From JASFQI01 sp050115555 (GTDB lineage: Bacteria > Desulfobacterota > DSM-4660 > Desulfatiglandales > HGW-15), in contig JASFQI010000102.1 of the NCBI GenBank assembly GCA_050115555.1, positions 1 through 14,311 on the forward strand: a stretch of DNA of 14,311 bases, read 5' to 3'. Made by a program: the position numbers and the translations under genes. This document shows, in pieces, positions 6,116-13,839 of this stretch (its first letter is position 1; each line of letters opens with the position of its first letter). The notes beneath the pieces are model-generated. The model was not told where the DNA came from, did no database searches, and saw only the letters and a list, made by a program, of their open reading frames with translations.

Positions 6116-6239
6116 ACGTATCGTCCTCCTGCTCGGGTCTCATTCCGCATCGCCCTTCGAAGGGTCCTGCCCGGTTCCCCGCTGGGACCGAGCGGGACCT
6201 TGCCTCGGGGCGTACCGTGTCGAGAACGGTCCAGTGATC
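6116..6239 (-). other. Structured qmoB-qmoC intercistronic gap
   Basis: 124 nt with three inverted repeats in series. In transcription order these are ACCGT/ACGGT (6214-6230), CCCGCT/AGCGGG (6178-6196) and the palindrome CCCTTCGAAGGG (6153-6164). They are followed by the qmoC ribosome site. None has a U-tract. No reading frame or promoter was recognised. Confidence 0.55.
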
Positions 6240-8468
6240 CTACCAGCCCTTGAACGGGTTGGGCCCCACCTCTTCGATCGTCTCCATGAATTCCTCGAAA
6301 ACCTTCTGCACTCTGTTGTAATCAATGATGGAAACCGTCTCGTAATGTACCCGTTCCGATTCGAGAGCCAACCGATTGAGGGTCTCGGAGACCTTGCTCA
6401 ATCGAATCTGGCTAAGTTCACTTCCCTTGATGAAGTGGCACTGGTAGTCGTCGCCGCTCTGGCAGCCAAGGAGGATCACCCCGTCGATCCCCTTGGAAAG
6501 AGAATCCGCGATCCACACCAGGTTCATGGAGCCCAGGCATCGAAGCGGAATCACGCGGACCCACGGATTGTAAGACAGGCGCCGCAGACCCATCATATCG
6601 ATGGCCGGGTAGGCGTCGTTCTCACAGGCCAGGACCAGTACGCGCGGTTTCTCCTCGTCCTCTTCGGGCACCTGGATCGCCTTGATCATGTTGCCGATCA
6701 TGCGCACCGAGTAGTTCTTGAACGAAATGATCCGCTCCGGACAGGCCCCCATACACACGCCGCATCGTCGACACCGGGTGGGCTGGGGAAGCGGGTTGGC
6801 CTTCTCGTCCTCGTTGATGGCGCCAAAAGGACACTCCACCGTGCAACGCTTACACTGGGTGCAGCGCTGCATGGCGAACTCGGGATAGCTCATGTCCCCG
6901 GCACGCGGATGCACCGCAGCCCCTTTGTGTGTCAGCTCGATGCACTGAATCGCCTTCATCACCGCGCCCGTGGCATCCTCCACGGCCGTGGCCCGCCCCA
7001 TGGGCCTCCGCAGGCAACCGGCCGCGTAAATTCCGGTGCGTCTCGTCTCATAGGGAAAGCAGATGAAGTGGGAATCGGGGAACTCGTCGCGAAGGGCAGG
7101 AAGTTCGGGGCCTTGTCGGTACCCCAGGTTCAGGATATTGGACCGTCGAATTACGTCCAGAGGCACGTCCTCAAGATCCTCTTCCTCGGTTGATTCCTCC
7201 TTTTCCTCCTTTGCCACATCCTTACCGAACGCACTCACCGGTACCATGCCCGTGGCCAAGACGACTATATCTAGGTTGTCCAGGGTCACGGACTCGCCCA
7301 AGAGCTCGTCCTCGGCCTCTACGGTCAGGTTGTCCCCGTCGGCCTTGACCTCGGGGTCCTGACATCGAATAAATACCACTCCCTCTTCCTGGGCCTTTCG
7401 GTAGAAGTCCTCGGCCTGGCCCGGCGTGCGCATCTCTTTGTAAACCACGTACACGTTCGCGTCCGGGTCCTGCTTTTTGATCAACAGGGCCTGTTTCAGG
7501 GCCGTGAGGCAGCACACCGAAGAGCAGTAGGGCAGGTGATTGGGGTCCCGTTGCCCGGCACACTGGAGAAACGCAGCACTCTTCACGGGCTTGCCGTCGC
7601 TGGGCCGGTTCACCTGGTCCCCGCCCTGCAGGTTCTCCTCAAACCCCACATTGGTGACCACGTTAGGAGACTTGCCGTAACCGAGCTTTTCGTCGAGCTT
7701 TTCCGGGTCGTACGGGACCCAGCCCGCCGCCGTGACCACGGCGCCGATGCCGTGTTCCGCGCTTGTTCCGTTCTGCTTGATCGTGACCTTGAAGACGCCG
7801 GGTCCGCCGTCGGTATTCTCTACGGTGGCGCCTGTGTACACCGTAATCTTATCATTCCCTTTTACCGCGTCGATCAGCTGGTTCAGGTCGTTGTCCTTGA
7901 CGTCCTTATACGGAAACGAAGCGATCTTTCCGACCTTCTTCTGGAAACCGCCCAACTCAGGCGCCTTCTCCACGAGCACGGCGTTGTACCCGGCCTTGGC
8001 CGTCTCCAGGGCCGCGGTCATACCGGTGATACCCCCGCCCACCACCAGGATGTCCTTGTACATCTCCTCCTCGGGCTGAAAGGCTTCGGGCAATTCCATC
8101 TCCCCCACCTTGGCCAGCCCCATGCGGATGTAGTCCTCGGCCATCATCTGGGTGTCCTCGTCCTGAGGCGGATGGGTCCAGACCACTTGCTCGCGCAGAT
8201 TCACGCGATCCACAATGCACCCCGGAAAATCGAAGACATCGTACATCACGCGATGGGAACAGGCGGCCACCACCACCGTGTTGATCCCCTCGTTCTCGAT
8301 GTCCTGCTGAATGAGGGCCGCCCCCTCTTTGGAGCACAGCGCCGGGTGGTTCTTGAGGACCGCAACCGATTGCTCTTCCGTCCCGTTCTCACCGAGGTTC
8401 TCTATATCCAGGGCATCTCCGATGCCGCATCCTGTGCAAATGTACAGTCCGACCTTTTTCTCGTCCAT
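6240..8468 (-). CDS. qmoB: QmoB, HdrA/MvhD-like flavoprotein subunit
   Basis: 742 residues, full length for QmoB. The N-terminal region has C11-x2-C14, C45, C70 and C84. An HdrA-like FAD domain starts at about 138 with GGGITGMTAA (144-153) and continues to ATGMVP and GIYAAGC. A CCxxC-like group lies in YCSSVCCLTALKQ. A ferredoxin-type domain (about 534-577) has two clusters, CTQCKRCTVECP and CRRCGVCMGACP. The last about 135 residues form an MvhD-like domain (VLACEND, RCLGSMN, LGCQSGDDYQC) expected to hold [2Fe-2S]. In Qmo it carries electrons between QmoC and QmoA/AprBA. An acidic stretch (about 417-433) looks like a linker insertion. Its ribosome site AGGAGG overlaps the last two codons of qmoA, and 5 nt separate the qmoA stop from this start, implying translational coupling. 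Confidence 0.97.
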   Translation of the reverse strand: MDEKKVGLYICTGCGIGDALDIENLGENGTEEQSVAVLKNHPALCSKEGAALIQQDIENEGINTVVVAACSHRVMYDVFDFPGCIVDRVNLREQVVWTHPPQDEDTQMMAEDYIRMGLAKVGEMELPEAFQPEEEMYKDILVVGGGITGMTAALETAKAGYNAVLVEKAPELGGFQKKVGKIASFPYKDVKDNDLNQLIDAVKGNDKITVYTGATVENTDGGPGVFKVTIKQNGTSAEHGIGAVVTAAGWVPYDPEKLDEKLGYGKSPNVVTNVGFEENLQGGDQVNRPSDGKPVKSAAFLQCAGQRDPNHLPYCSSVCCLTALKQALLIKKQDPDANVYVVYKEMRTPGQAEDFYRKAQEEGVVFIRCQDPEVKADGDNLTVEAEDELLGESVTLDNLDIVVLATGMVPVSAFGKDVAKEEKEESTEEEDLEDVPLDVIRRSNILNLGYRQGPELPALRDEFPDSHFICFPYETRRTGIYAAGCLRRPMGRATAVEDATGAVMKAIQCIELTHKGAAVHPRAGDMSYPEFAMQRCTQCKRCTVECPFGAINEDEKANPLPQPTRCRRCGVCMGACPERIISFKNYSVRMIGNMIKAIQVPEEDEEKPRVLVLACENDAYPAIDMMGLRRLSYNPWVRVIPLRCLGSMNLVWIADSLSKGIDGVILLGCQSGDDYQCHFIKGSELSQIRLSKVSETLNRLALESERVHYETVSIIDYNRVQKVFEEFMETIEEVGPNPFKGW

Positions 8469-8473
8469 TGAGC

Positions 8474-9736
8474 TTACCTCCTGGCGATGGATTGAATGGC
8501 CTTTAGGGCAGCCGCCGTCCCGTCCTGCACGACTTCAGATACCGAATTGGGGGTCCGGGTGCAACCGGCGGCATAGATTCCAGGCGCGGCACTCTGCGAG
8601 GCCACGAACCCGTAGTCGTCGTAAGGAACCTCGATGGGGATCGGGTCTTCGGCCGTATTGGGCACCATTCCCGTGGCCAGTACGACCAGATCGGCGGGAA
8701 TTTCTTTCAACTCCTCCGTGGTGGTGTCCTCCACACGAAGCAGAAGCTCCTTTCCTGCGTCTTCCTGCGTGATCTTGGCCACCTTGCCCTTGAAGAACTC
8801 GATGTTCTCGTCCTGCTTCACGTTCTGGTAAAAGCCCTCCAGCCGATCGGTCGCCCGAATATCGATATAGAAGATGATGATCTTGGCATCCGGGTACTGC
8901 TCCCGCACATAGGTCGCCTGCTTCATAGAGGCCAGGCAGCAGATGCCGGAACAGAACGGCAGGTGGTTCTCATCCCGGGATCCGGCACACTGCACAAAGG
9001 CCACGGTGTTCGGCGCCTCTCCATCCGAGGGCCGCAGGATCTTCCCCTGGGTAGGCCCGCCGTAGGAGGCCAGCCGTTCCATCATCACATTGGTAATCAC
9101 GTCGGGGTACGTGCCGAAGCCATAGGTGTCCAGCTTGTTGGCGTCATAGGGTTTCCAGCCGCTTGCCCAGACAATGGAGCCAACCTTCAAGTCCATGGTC
9201 TGGGGGGCCATGTCCAGGTCCACGGCGTCGTACGGGCAGGCCTCCTTGACCTTTTGCGCCTCGTCGCTCTTGGCCAGGGCCGGGTCGATCACGTACCGCA
9301 TGGGGAAAGCCATGTCATGGGGAAGGTAAGCCGCTTTCACCTTGTCCATGCCGTAGTTGAACGGGTTGTCGATCTCCATGGAGCAGGCTTCGGTGCATTT
9401 TCCGCAGCAGGTGCAGTTCTCGTTCACGAACCGGGGATTCAGCTTGATGCTGACGTCGAAGTTCCCCTCCTCTCCGGAGATCTTCTCCACCTCCGCCAGG
9501 GTGAAGAAGCGGATCTTGGGGTTGTTCTTTATTCGTCGGAAATTGATCTCCAACCCGCAGTAAGGGGGGCAGAGTTTCGGAAAGTAGTGGTGAAGCTGAG
9601 CCACCCGGCCGCCGAGATAAGGATTCCTCTCCACGATGTAAGTGTCGTAGCCCGCCTCGGCTGCTTCGATCGCAGCGGTCAAACCACTCATTCCGCCACC
9701 GACCACCAGGATACTTTGGGTCTCGTTGTTTGCCAT
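8474..9736 (-). CDS. qmoA: QmoA, HdrA-like FAD subunit
   Basis: 420 residues. FAD-binding GGGMSGLTAAIEAAEAGYD begins at residue 13, with the flavoprotein signatures GGRVAQLHHYFPKLCPPYC (42-60), VLATGMVP and GIYAAGC. Cysteines at 108, 110, 111, 114, 118 and 167 resemble a ferredoxin-like [4Fe-4S] site, and FCSGICCLASMKQ (261-273) matches the equivalent QmoB segment. QmoA is the soluble subunit thought to sit nearest AprBA, delivering electrons for APS reduction. Start fixed by AGGAGG 6 nt upstream. First gene of the qmoABC unit, with its own promoter and a leader of about 120 nt. Confidence 0.97.
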   Translation of the reverse strand: MANNETQSILVVGGGMSGLTAAIEAAEAGYDTYIVERNPYLGGRVAQLHHYFPKLCPPYCGLEINFRRIKNNPKIRFFTLAEVEKISGEEGNFDVSIKLNPRFVNENCTCCGKCTEACSMEIDNPFNYGMDKVKAAYLPHDMAFPMRYVIDPALAKSDEAQKVKEACPYDAVDLDMAPQTMDLKVGSIVWASGWKPYDANKLDTYGFGTYPDVITNVMMERLASYGGPTQGKILRPSDGEAPNTVAFVQCAGSRDENHLPFCSGICCLASMKQATYVREQYPDAKIIIFYIDIRATDRLEGFYQNVKQDENIEFFKGKVAKITQEDAGKELLLRVEDTTTEELKEIPADLVVLATGMVPNTAEDPIPIEVPYDDYGFVASQSAAPGIYAAGCTRTPNSVSEVVQDGTAAALKAIQSIARR

Positions 9737-9842
9737 GCTCTTCCTCCTAGGCTAATGGGAATATGCCGGAAACAGCCCCCGCCCCGGGGCCGCTTTCTCT
9801 GTACAGAAGCGCCTTTTCATCGCGGCATGCGCGTTGAGGGAG

Positions 9843-9859
9843 CACCCTGGTCCAGGGTG
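9843..9859. promoter_or_regulatory. Perfect 17-bp inverted repeat at the qmo start site
   Basis: CACCCTGG-T-CCAGGGTG is a perfect inverted repeat with one central base. It begins exactly where transcription from the qmo promoter is predicted to start (about 9858). This is a classic position for a repressor operator. As RNA it could instead form a 7-bp 5'-terminal hairpin with a 3-nt loop. I do not recognise it as a site of a known regulator. Confidence 0.6.
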
Positions 9860-9864
9860 GGCTC

Positions 9865-9893
9865 TATATACAAAAAGTGAAGCTGGAATGCAA
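9865..9893 (-). promoter_or_regulatory. Candidate qmoABC promoter
   Basis: Minus strand -35 TTGCAT (9893-9888) and -10 TATATA (9870-9865), 17-bp spacing, located between the aprA terminator and qmoA. Predicted start near 9858. Confidence 0.7.
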
Positions 9894-10034
9894 ACAAAAA
9901 AAGAGGAAAATGCGTTACGAGCATTGCCACTTACATCGTTTTTCACCCTCGTGGGACGCCGGGAAACAACGCCCTCTCGATTCGTTTCCCTGAGTTCGTA
10001 CGGACCCGCTGGCCCCGTCCTCAAGATGGATTCA

Positions 10035-10077
10035 CAAAAAAAGAAACCCCGGCCGTTCCGCCAGGGAACGACCGGGG
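10035..10077 (-). terminator. Rho-independent terminator after aprA
   Basis: 13-bp stem (10047-10059 with 10065-10077) closing a 5-nt loop. On the minus-strand RNA the single imperfect position is a G-U pair. It is followed by TTTCTTTTTTT (10046-10036). It lies about 50 nt after the aprA stop and separates aprBA from qmoABC. Confidence 0.94.
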
Positions 10078-10123
10078 CTACAAGGGGTTCATTCACATGA
10101 AGTCGAAGGTTTGAACGCGGGGA

Positions 10124-12007
10124 TTAAACACCCGGCATGGTCCAAACGTCCTTCTTCATCATCTCCCACTCGCCGGAATCGGGATTCCAGCGGCAGTTGG
10201 CAAAGCACTTCCAGTTCTCCTCATCCATCTTGGGCGTGTCGGCGCGGAAGTAGTAGCCGGGCCACCGTGTCTCTTCCCGGAAGAGCATGGTGCGGATGTG
10301 GGACTCTGCAATCCACATCCTCTGGATGTTCTCCCAGACCCTCATGAGCTCATGAACGTCACGGGCGCCCTGCTTGTCCGCGTCCTCCTTGAGCATGTCC
10401 ATCAGCTCGAGGCCGCGCTCCAGGAGGGACTTGGAGGTCTTGAAGGCCGAGGTCACGCCGCCCGCGTACTCGTCCATGATCTTCTGCAGGCGGTGCAGGA
10501 ACTGCCTCGGCATGATGTAGTGCGTGTTCACCTCGATATCGGTAAACTCGTCCTTGTTCTTCTCCACGAGCTCGAAGGGCTTCAGGATCTCGGCCTTGAG
10601 CTCTTCCACCTTGGCCATGTCCACGTTGGGCTCGGCGCCCTTCTCGACGATGTACTTCACCGCCGCCTTGCCGGCGATCCTTCCCTCGGTGTGGGAACCG
10701 GAGGAGAACTTGTGGCTGGACGCACCGGAGGCATCGCCCACCGCAAACAGGGCTTCCGCCGTGGTCATGTTGGCGTATCCCCACTTGTAGGGGGTGTCCA
10801 GATCCTCGGGACCGCTCACCCAGGCACCGGAGGCGCCGGAGTGGGAGCCGATGAAGTAGGGCTCACAGGCCGCGATTTCGGAGTGCTTCTGCTCGGGGTA
10901 GACGTTCATGGACGCCCAGAGTATGGCCTGGGAAATGGTCATGTCCAGGAAGTCCTCCCAGGCCTCGCTCTCGAGCTCCTTCATCTTCTTCTTGAAGGCC
11001 TTGGGATCGTCCTTGAAAGCATCGGCCAGGTTCTGGATGGCCTCGTGGGTCTCCATGTACAGGGGGCCCAGACCGGCATCCACGTCCAGCATGCCCAGGT
11101 AGTTCCGGAGGTTGGCCGGAATCGGCTTGGCCAGGCCGTAGGGAGCCCAGTTGTTCAGCTCTTCCTTGCGGACCACCATGTACTCGCCGCCCTCGGCGCT
11201 CACGGCACGGGACTTGAAAAGCAGGAACCACGCGCCCACCGGACCGTATGCGTCCTTGAACCGGACCGGAATGAAACGCACTTCCTGGCAGGTCATCTCG
11301 GCGCCGGCCCGCAGGGTGAAGTAGGCGCTGGACCCGGAGTTGAACGGAGGATACCAGGACCGGCCGAAGCCCTCACCCACGGACCGCGGACGGAACACGT
11401 GCACCGCGCCGCCCAGGCCCACGATCACGGCCTTGGCCTTGAACACGTAGAACTGGTCCTCGCGGGTGCTGAAGCCCACGGCGCCCACGCACTTGTTGCC
11501 GTCCATGAGCGGATCCACAATGAAGATACGCTCGTAGATCTCGCCGCCGGCGTCGGCAATGGCGTTCTTGGCGGCCTCGGCGATGAGGATCTTGTAGGAC
11601 TCGCCGTTGATCATGAGCTGCCAGCGGCCTTCATGGACGTACTTGCCGTCCGCGTCCTTCCAGATCTTGAGGCCCCACTTCTCGAACAGGTGGACCGTTC
11701 CATCCACGTGGCGGGCAATGTTGTAGACCAGGTCCTCGCGGGAGATTCCCATGAGGTCCTGGCGCACGTACTGGATATACTCCTCGGCCGTGTTGTCACC
11801 GTCGCCGATGCCCACGTACTGGTTGATGGCCGAAAGGCCCATGGCCACGGCGCCGCTGCGGTCCAGGGCCGCCTTGTCCACGAGCGTGACCTTCAGGTTG
11901 TTCTTCTTGGCCCAATAGGCCGCCTCGGTCGCGGCACCACAACCCGAGAACCCCCCGCCAAGAATCAGGAGGTCGGTGCTGACTTCTACCGTTTCAAAGT
12001 TTGCCAT
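10124..12007 (-). CDS. aprA: Adenylylsulfate (APS) reductase, alpha subunit
   Basis: 627 residues. AprA holds FAD and reduces APS to sulfite and AMP in the cytoplasm. Visible features: GGGFSGCGAA (17-26) for FAD binding; LVDKAALDRSGAVAMGLSAI (42-61); the substrate-channel region RFIPVRFKDAYGPVGAWF (244-261); and GSHSGASGAW (387-396). By position in the family, Arg249 and His389 probably correspond to the known APS-contacting arginine and histidine; this assignment is inferred. GASSHKFSSGSHTEGR (428-443) is a further FAD-site signature. The sequence is intact and slightly shorter than Desulfovibrio AprA (about 660). Start supported by GGAGGGAG upstream; it follows aprB after 21 nt. Confidence 0.98.
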   Translation of the reverse strand: MANFETVEVSTDLLILGGGFSGCGAATEAAYWAKKNNLKVTLVDKAALDRSGAVAMGLSAINQYVGIGDGDNTAEEYIQYVRQDLMGISREDLVYNIARHVDGTVHLFEKWGLKIWKDADGKYVHEGRWQLMINGESYKILIAEAAKNAIADAGGEIYERIFIVDPLMDGNKCVGAVGFSTREDQFYVFKAKAVIVGLGGAVHVFRPRSVGEGFGRSWYPPFNSGSSAYFTLRAGAEMTCQEVRFIPVRFKDAYGPVGAWFLLFKSRAVSAEGGEYMVVRKEELNNWAPYGLAKPIPANLRNYLGMLDVDAGLGPLYMETHEAIQNLADAFKDDPKAFKKKMKELESEAWEDFLDMTISQAILWASMNVYPEQKHSEIAACEPYFIGSHSGASGAWVSGPEDLDTPYKWGYANMTTAEALFAVGDASGASSHKFSSGSHTEGRIAGKAAVKYIVEKGAEPNVDMAKVEELKAEILKPFELVEKNKDEFTDIEVNTHYIMPRQFLHRLQKIMDEYAGGVTSAFKTSKSLLERGLELMDMLKEDADKQGARDVHELMRVWENIQRMWIAESHIRTMLFREETRWPGYYFRADTPKMDEENWKCFANCRWNPDSGEWEMMKKDVWTMPGV

Positions 12008-12028
12008 AATGATCTCCCTCCTTCGTGC

Positions 12029-12463
12029 TTATCTCGTGGGAACCGCGTCCATTCCCAGGGACGCAGGTTCGGTGGCCAGGGCTTCGTTGTTCAAGTCGTC
12101 GTGGGTCGGGTAGCCGCCCAGCGGATCGGCCGAGCCTTCCGGCGTGGTCCGAATGGGGAACTTGAACCGCTTGATGGACCCATCGCGGAACTTGACGGTC
12201 CACATGATGTCCTCGGACCCTCTCAACGGGGTGGCGCTCCCGCCCAGGGGCACGAAGTCTGAGTAACCGCGGACGTCCATGGCCTGCTGCGGGCAGATCT
12301 TGACGCAGCACATGCACTCCCAGCACATCTGGGGGTCACGATTGTAGGCCTTCATCCGCTCCTTGTCCAAGACCATCAGGTCGTTGGGGCAGATGTACAT
12401 GCAAGCGGTCTTGTCCTGCCCTTTGCAACCGTCGCATTTCTCGTTAATCACATAACTTGGCAT
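12029..12463 (-). CDS. aprB: Adenylylsulfate (APS) reductase, beta subunit
   Basis: 144 residues. Two [4Fe-4S] ferredoxin motifs are visible: C10-x2-C13-x7-C21-x3-C25-P (with the insertion typical of AprB) and C47-x2-C50-x2-C53-x3-C57-P. The C-terminal tail (from about 65) is the segment that wraps AprA in known structures. AprB passes electrons from the donor, presumably Qmo, to the FAD of AprA. Start MPSYVINEKCDGC is backed by AGGAGG 7 nt upstream. Directly followed by aprA. Confidence 0.98.
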   Translation of the reverse strand: MPSYVINEKCDGCKGQDKTACMYICPNDLMVLDKERMKAYNRDPQMCWECMCCVKICPQQAMDVRGYSDFVPLGGSATPLRGSEDIMWTVKFRDGSIKRFKFPIRTTPEGSADPLGGYPTHDDLNNEALATEPASLGMDAVPTR

Positions 12464-12618
12464 TTGAACACCTCCTGAAATGTCAAAAAGGGAAATAACG
12501 CAAGTGACTCAAAGGTTGGTGACGCGTCCTCGTTTCCACCTCCTTTCTGAGTTTTCTGAGATTCAACGGGTTTGAGGGCTTCCCATCCGGGAAGCCCTCT
12601 TTTCTTTCAACGAATGTC
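12464..12618 (-). other. sat-aprB intergenic region
   Basis: 155 bp with no gene. It holds a strong hairpin near the sat end, a tandem TTTCTGAG direct repeat (12544-12551 and 12553-12560), and an unused AAAGGAGGT Shine-Dalgarno-like site near 12537-12546 with no convincing reading frame after it. No good -35/-10 pair was found, so aprBA is probably transcribed from the sat promoter, at least in part. Confidence 0.6.
12574..12604 (+). terminator. Hairpin between sat and aprB, terminator-like only on the plus strand
   Basis: Perfect 11-bp stem GAGGGCTTCCC/GGGAAGCCCTC with loop ATCC, followed by TTTTT on the plus strand. The flanking genes are on the minus strand, where the hairpin is followed by CAAACCC with no U-tract. 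In the sat-to-aprB transcript it is therefore more likely an RNA-stability or processing element, or a leaky terminator. On the plus strand it could stop antisense transcription into sat. Confidence 0.65.
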
Positions 12619-13839
12619 CTAGTCCTTCTTCACATCGCCGGTCGCGGCGCCGTGCAGCTTGACCTCCACCTTCTCCTCCAGGTTCTGATAGTAGTCCTGG
12701 AGAATGGCCACCACCTCGGGACGGGAAAATTCCTTGGGCAGCTCGCCGCCCTCGGACAGGGTCTTGCGGACCATGGTCCCCGAGAGGAGAAGCCGATCAT
12801 CCTTGCCGTGCGGGCAGGTTCTCATAGAGGCCATGCCCCCGCACTTGTAACAATGGAAAGTCCAGTCGATGTTGAGGTTCTCACACTTGAGCGCGCCCTC
12901 GGGAATCTCGTTGAAAATCTTCTGCGCGTCGAAGGGGCCGTAGTAATCCCCCACGCCCGCATGGTCGCGGCCGATGATCATGTGGCTGCATCCGTAGTTC
13001 TGTCGGAACGTGGCATGAAGGAGGGCCTCGCGGGGTCCGGCGTAACGCATCTCCATGGGGTAGCCGCCCTGGACCACGGTATCCTGAACGAAGTAGTTGT
13101 CCACTAAGGCCTGAATGGCGCGCACGCGCACGTCGGCCGGAATATCGCCCGCCTTCAGCTTGCCTACGAGCTGGTGGATGTACACCCCGTCCATGACCTC
13201 CACGGCGATCTTGGCCAGGAACTCATGGGAGCGGTGCATGGGGTTGCGGAGCTGGAGCGCGGCCACCCGGCGCCATCCCTTTTCCTCGAAGATCTTCCGG
13301 GACTCGGCAGGGCGGTGGTAAATCTCCTTGAACTGCTCAGGGTAGAAGCTCTCGCTGATGACCTTGACCGGCCCGGCCAGATTGTACTTGGCCTGGCCCA
13401 TCACCTTTTCCACACCCGGGTGCTCCAGGTCTGTGGTCCCGAAGACCTGTTTGCACTCGTGGTCCTTATCGATGGTATACTTCTCGGTCACCTGCATGGT
13501 GGCAATGATCGCGCCGGTGTCCTCGTCCTTCAGCGCTACCTCATCGCCCTCTTTCACGTCCTCGTCGTCCGTGGAGAAAGTGATAGGGATCGGCCAGAAC
13601 GTGCCGTCCGCCATGAGAAACTTGTCGCACACGCCCTGCCAGTCGGCTTTGCCCATGAACCCGGTGAGCGGCGTGAACGCACCGATGCCCAACATGATGA
13701 GATCCGAGGTCTCCCTCGATGTGGACGTCAGCTGTTTAAGTCCTTTGGCCTTTTCCTCCTCCGCCTTCAGGGCGTCGCCTTCCAGCAGCAGGGGCATGAG
13801 CTTCTCTTCTTTTCCATGGGGGGGAACAAGATTCGACAT
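12619..13839 (-). CDS. sat: Sulfate adenylyltransferase (ATP sulfurylase)
   Basis: 406 residues. Sat activates sulfate with ATP to APS and pyrophosphate, the first step of sulfate reduction, in the cytoplasm. The catalytic motif QLRNPMHRSHE is at 196-206 and GRDHAGVGDYYGPFDAQ at 290-306. A Cys/His group (C330-x2-C333-x8-C342-P-H344) resembles the metal site of Sat in sulfate reducers. There is no APS-kinase domain. The start at 13839 (MSNLVPPHGKEEKL) is chosen for AGGAGG 7 nt upstream; the frame is open to 13890 but that 17-residue extension has no ribosome site. A strong promoter lies about 105 nt upstream. Confidence 0.98.
   Translation of the reverse strand: MSNLVPPHGKEEKLMPLLLEGDALKAEEEKAKGLKQLTSTSRETSDLIMLGIGAFTPLTGFMGKADWQGVCDKFLMADGTFWPIPITFSTDDEDVKEGDEVALKDEDTGAIIATMQVTEKYTIDKDHECKQVFGTTDLEHPGVEKVMGQAKYNLAGPVKVISESFYPEQFKEIYHRPAESRKIFEEKGWRRVAALQLRNPMHRSHEFLAKIAVEVMDGVYIHQLVGKLKAGDIPADVRVRAIQALVDNYFVQDTVVQGGYPMEMRYAGPREALLHATFRQNYGCSHMIIGRDHAGVGDYYGPFDAQKIFNEIPEGALKCENLNIDWTFHCYKCGGMASMRTCPHGKDDRLLLSGTMVRKTLSEGGELPKEFSRPEVVAILQDYYQNLEEKVEVKLHGAATGDVKKD

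Larger units (their letters stand above)
9737..10123. other. aprA-qmoA intergenic region
   Basis: 387 bp with no gene; the frame open on the minus strand (9752-10096) crosses the terminator and lacks natural composition. It holds the aprA terminator (10035-10077), the qmo promoter (9865-9893) and the start-site palindrome (9843-9859). The leader also has a palindrome TCTGTACAGA (9798-9807) flanked by CGCTT/AAGCG, and a GC-rich tract CCCCGCCCCGGGG. Confidence 0.8.

Noticed and set aside
5036..6253. 405-codon open frame on the plus strand opposite qmoC
   Set aside because: Antisense shadow of qmoC with unnatural His/Gln/Asp-rich composition and no ribosome site.
7536..8471. 311-codon open frame on the plus strand opposite qmoB
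   Set aside because: Antisense shadow of qmoB; His/Val/Leu-rich with no domain.
9752..10096. 114-codon frame on the minus strand between aprA and qmoA
   Set aside because: It runs through the aprA terminator and the qmo promoter, with no ribosome site or recognisable domain.
10298..12262. 654-codon open frame on the plus strand across aprA and aprB
   Set aside because: It is the antisense of aprA/aprB, which have full family motifs. The frame is Val/Leu/His/Gly-rich, lacks a ribosome site, and is explained by codon use in GC-rich genes.
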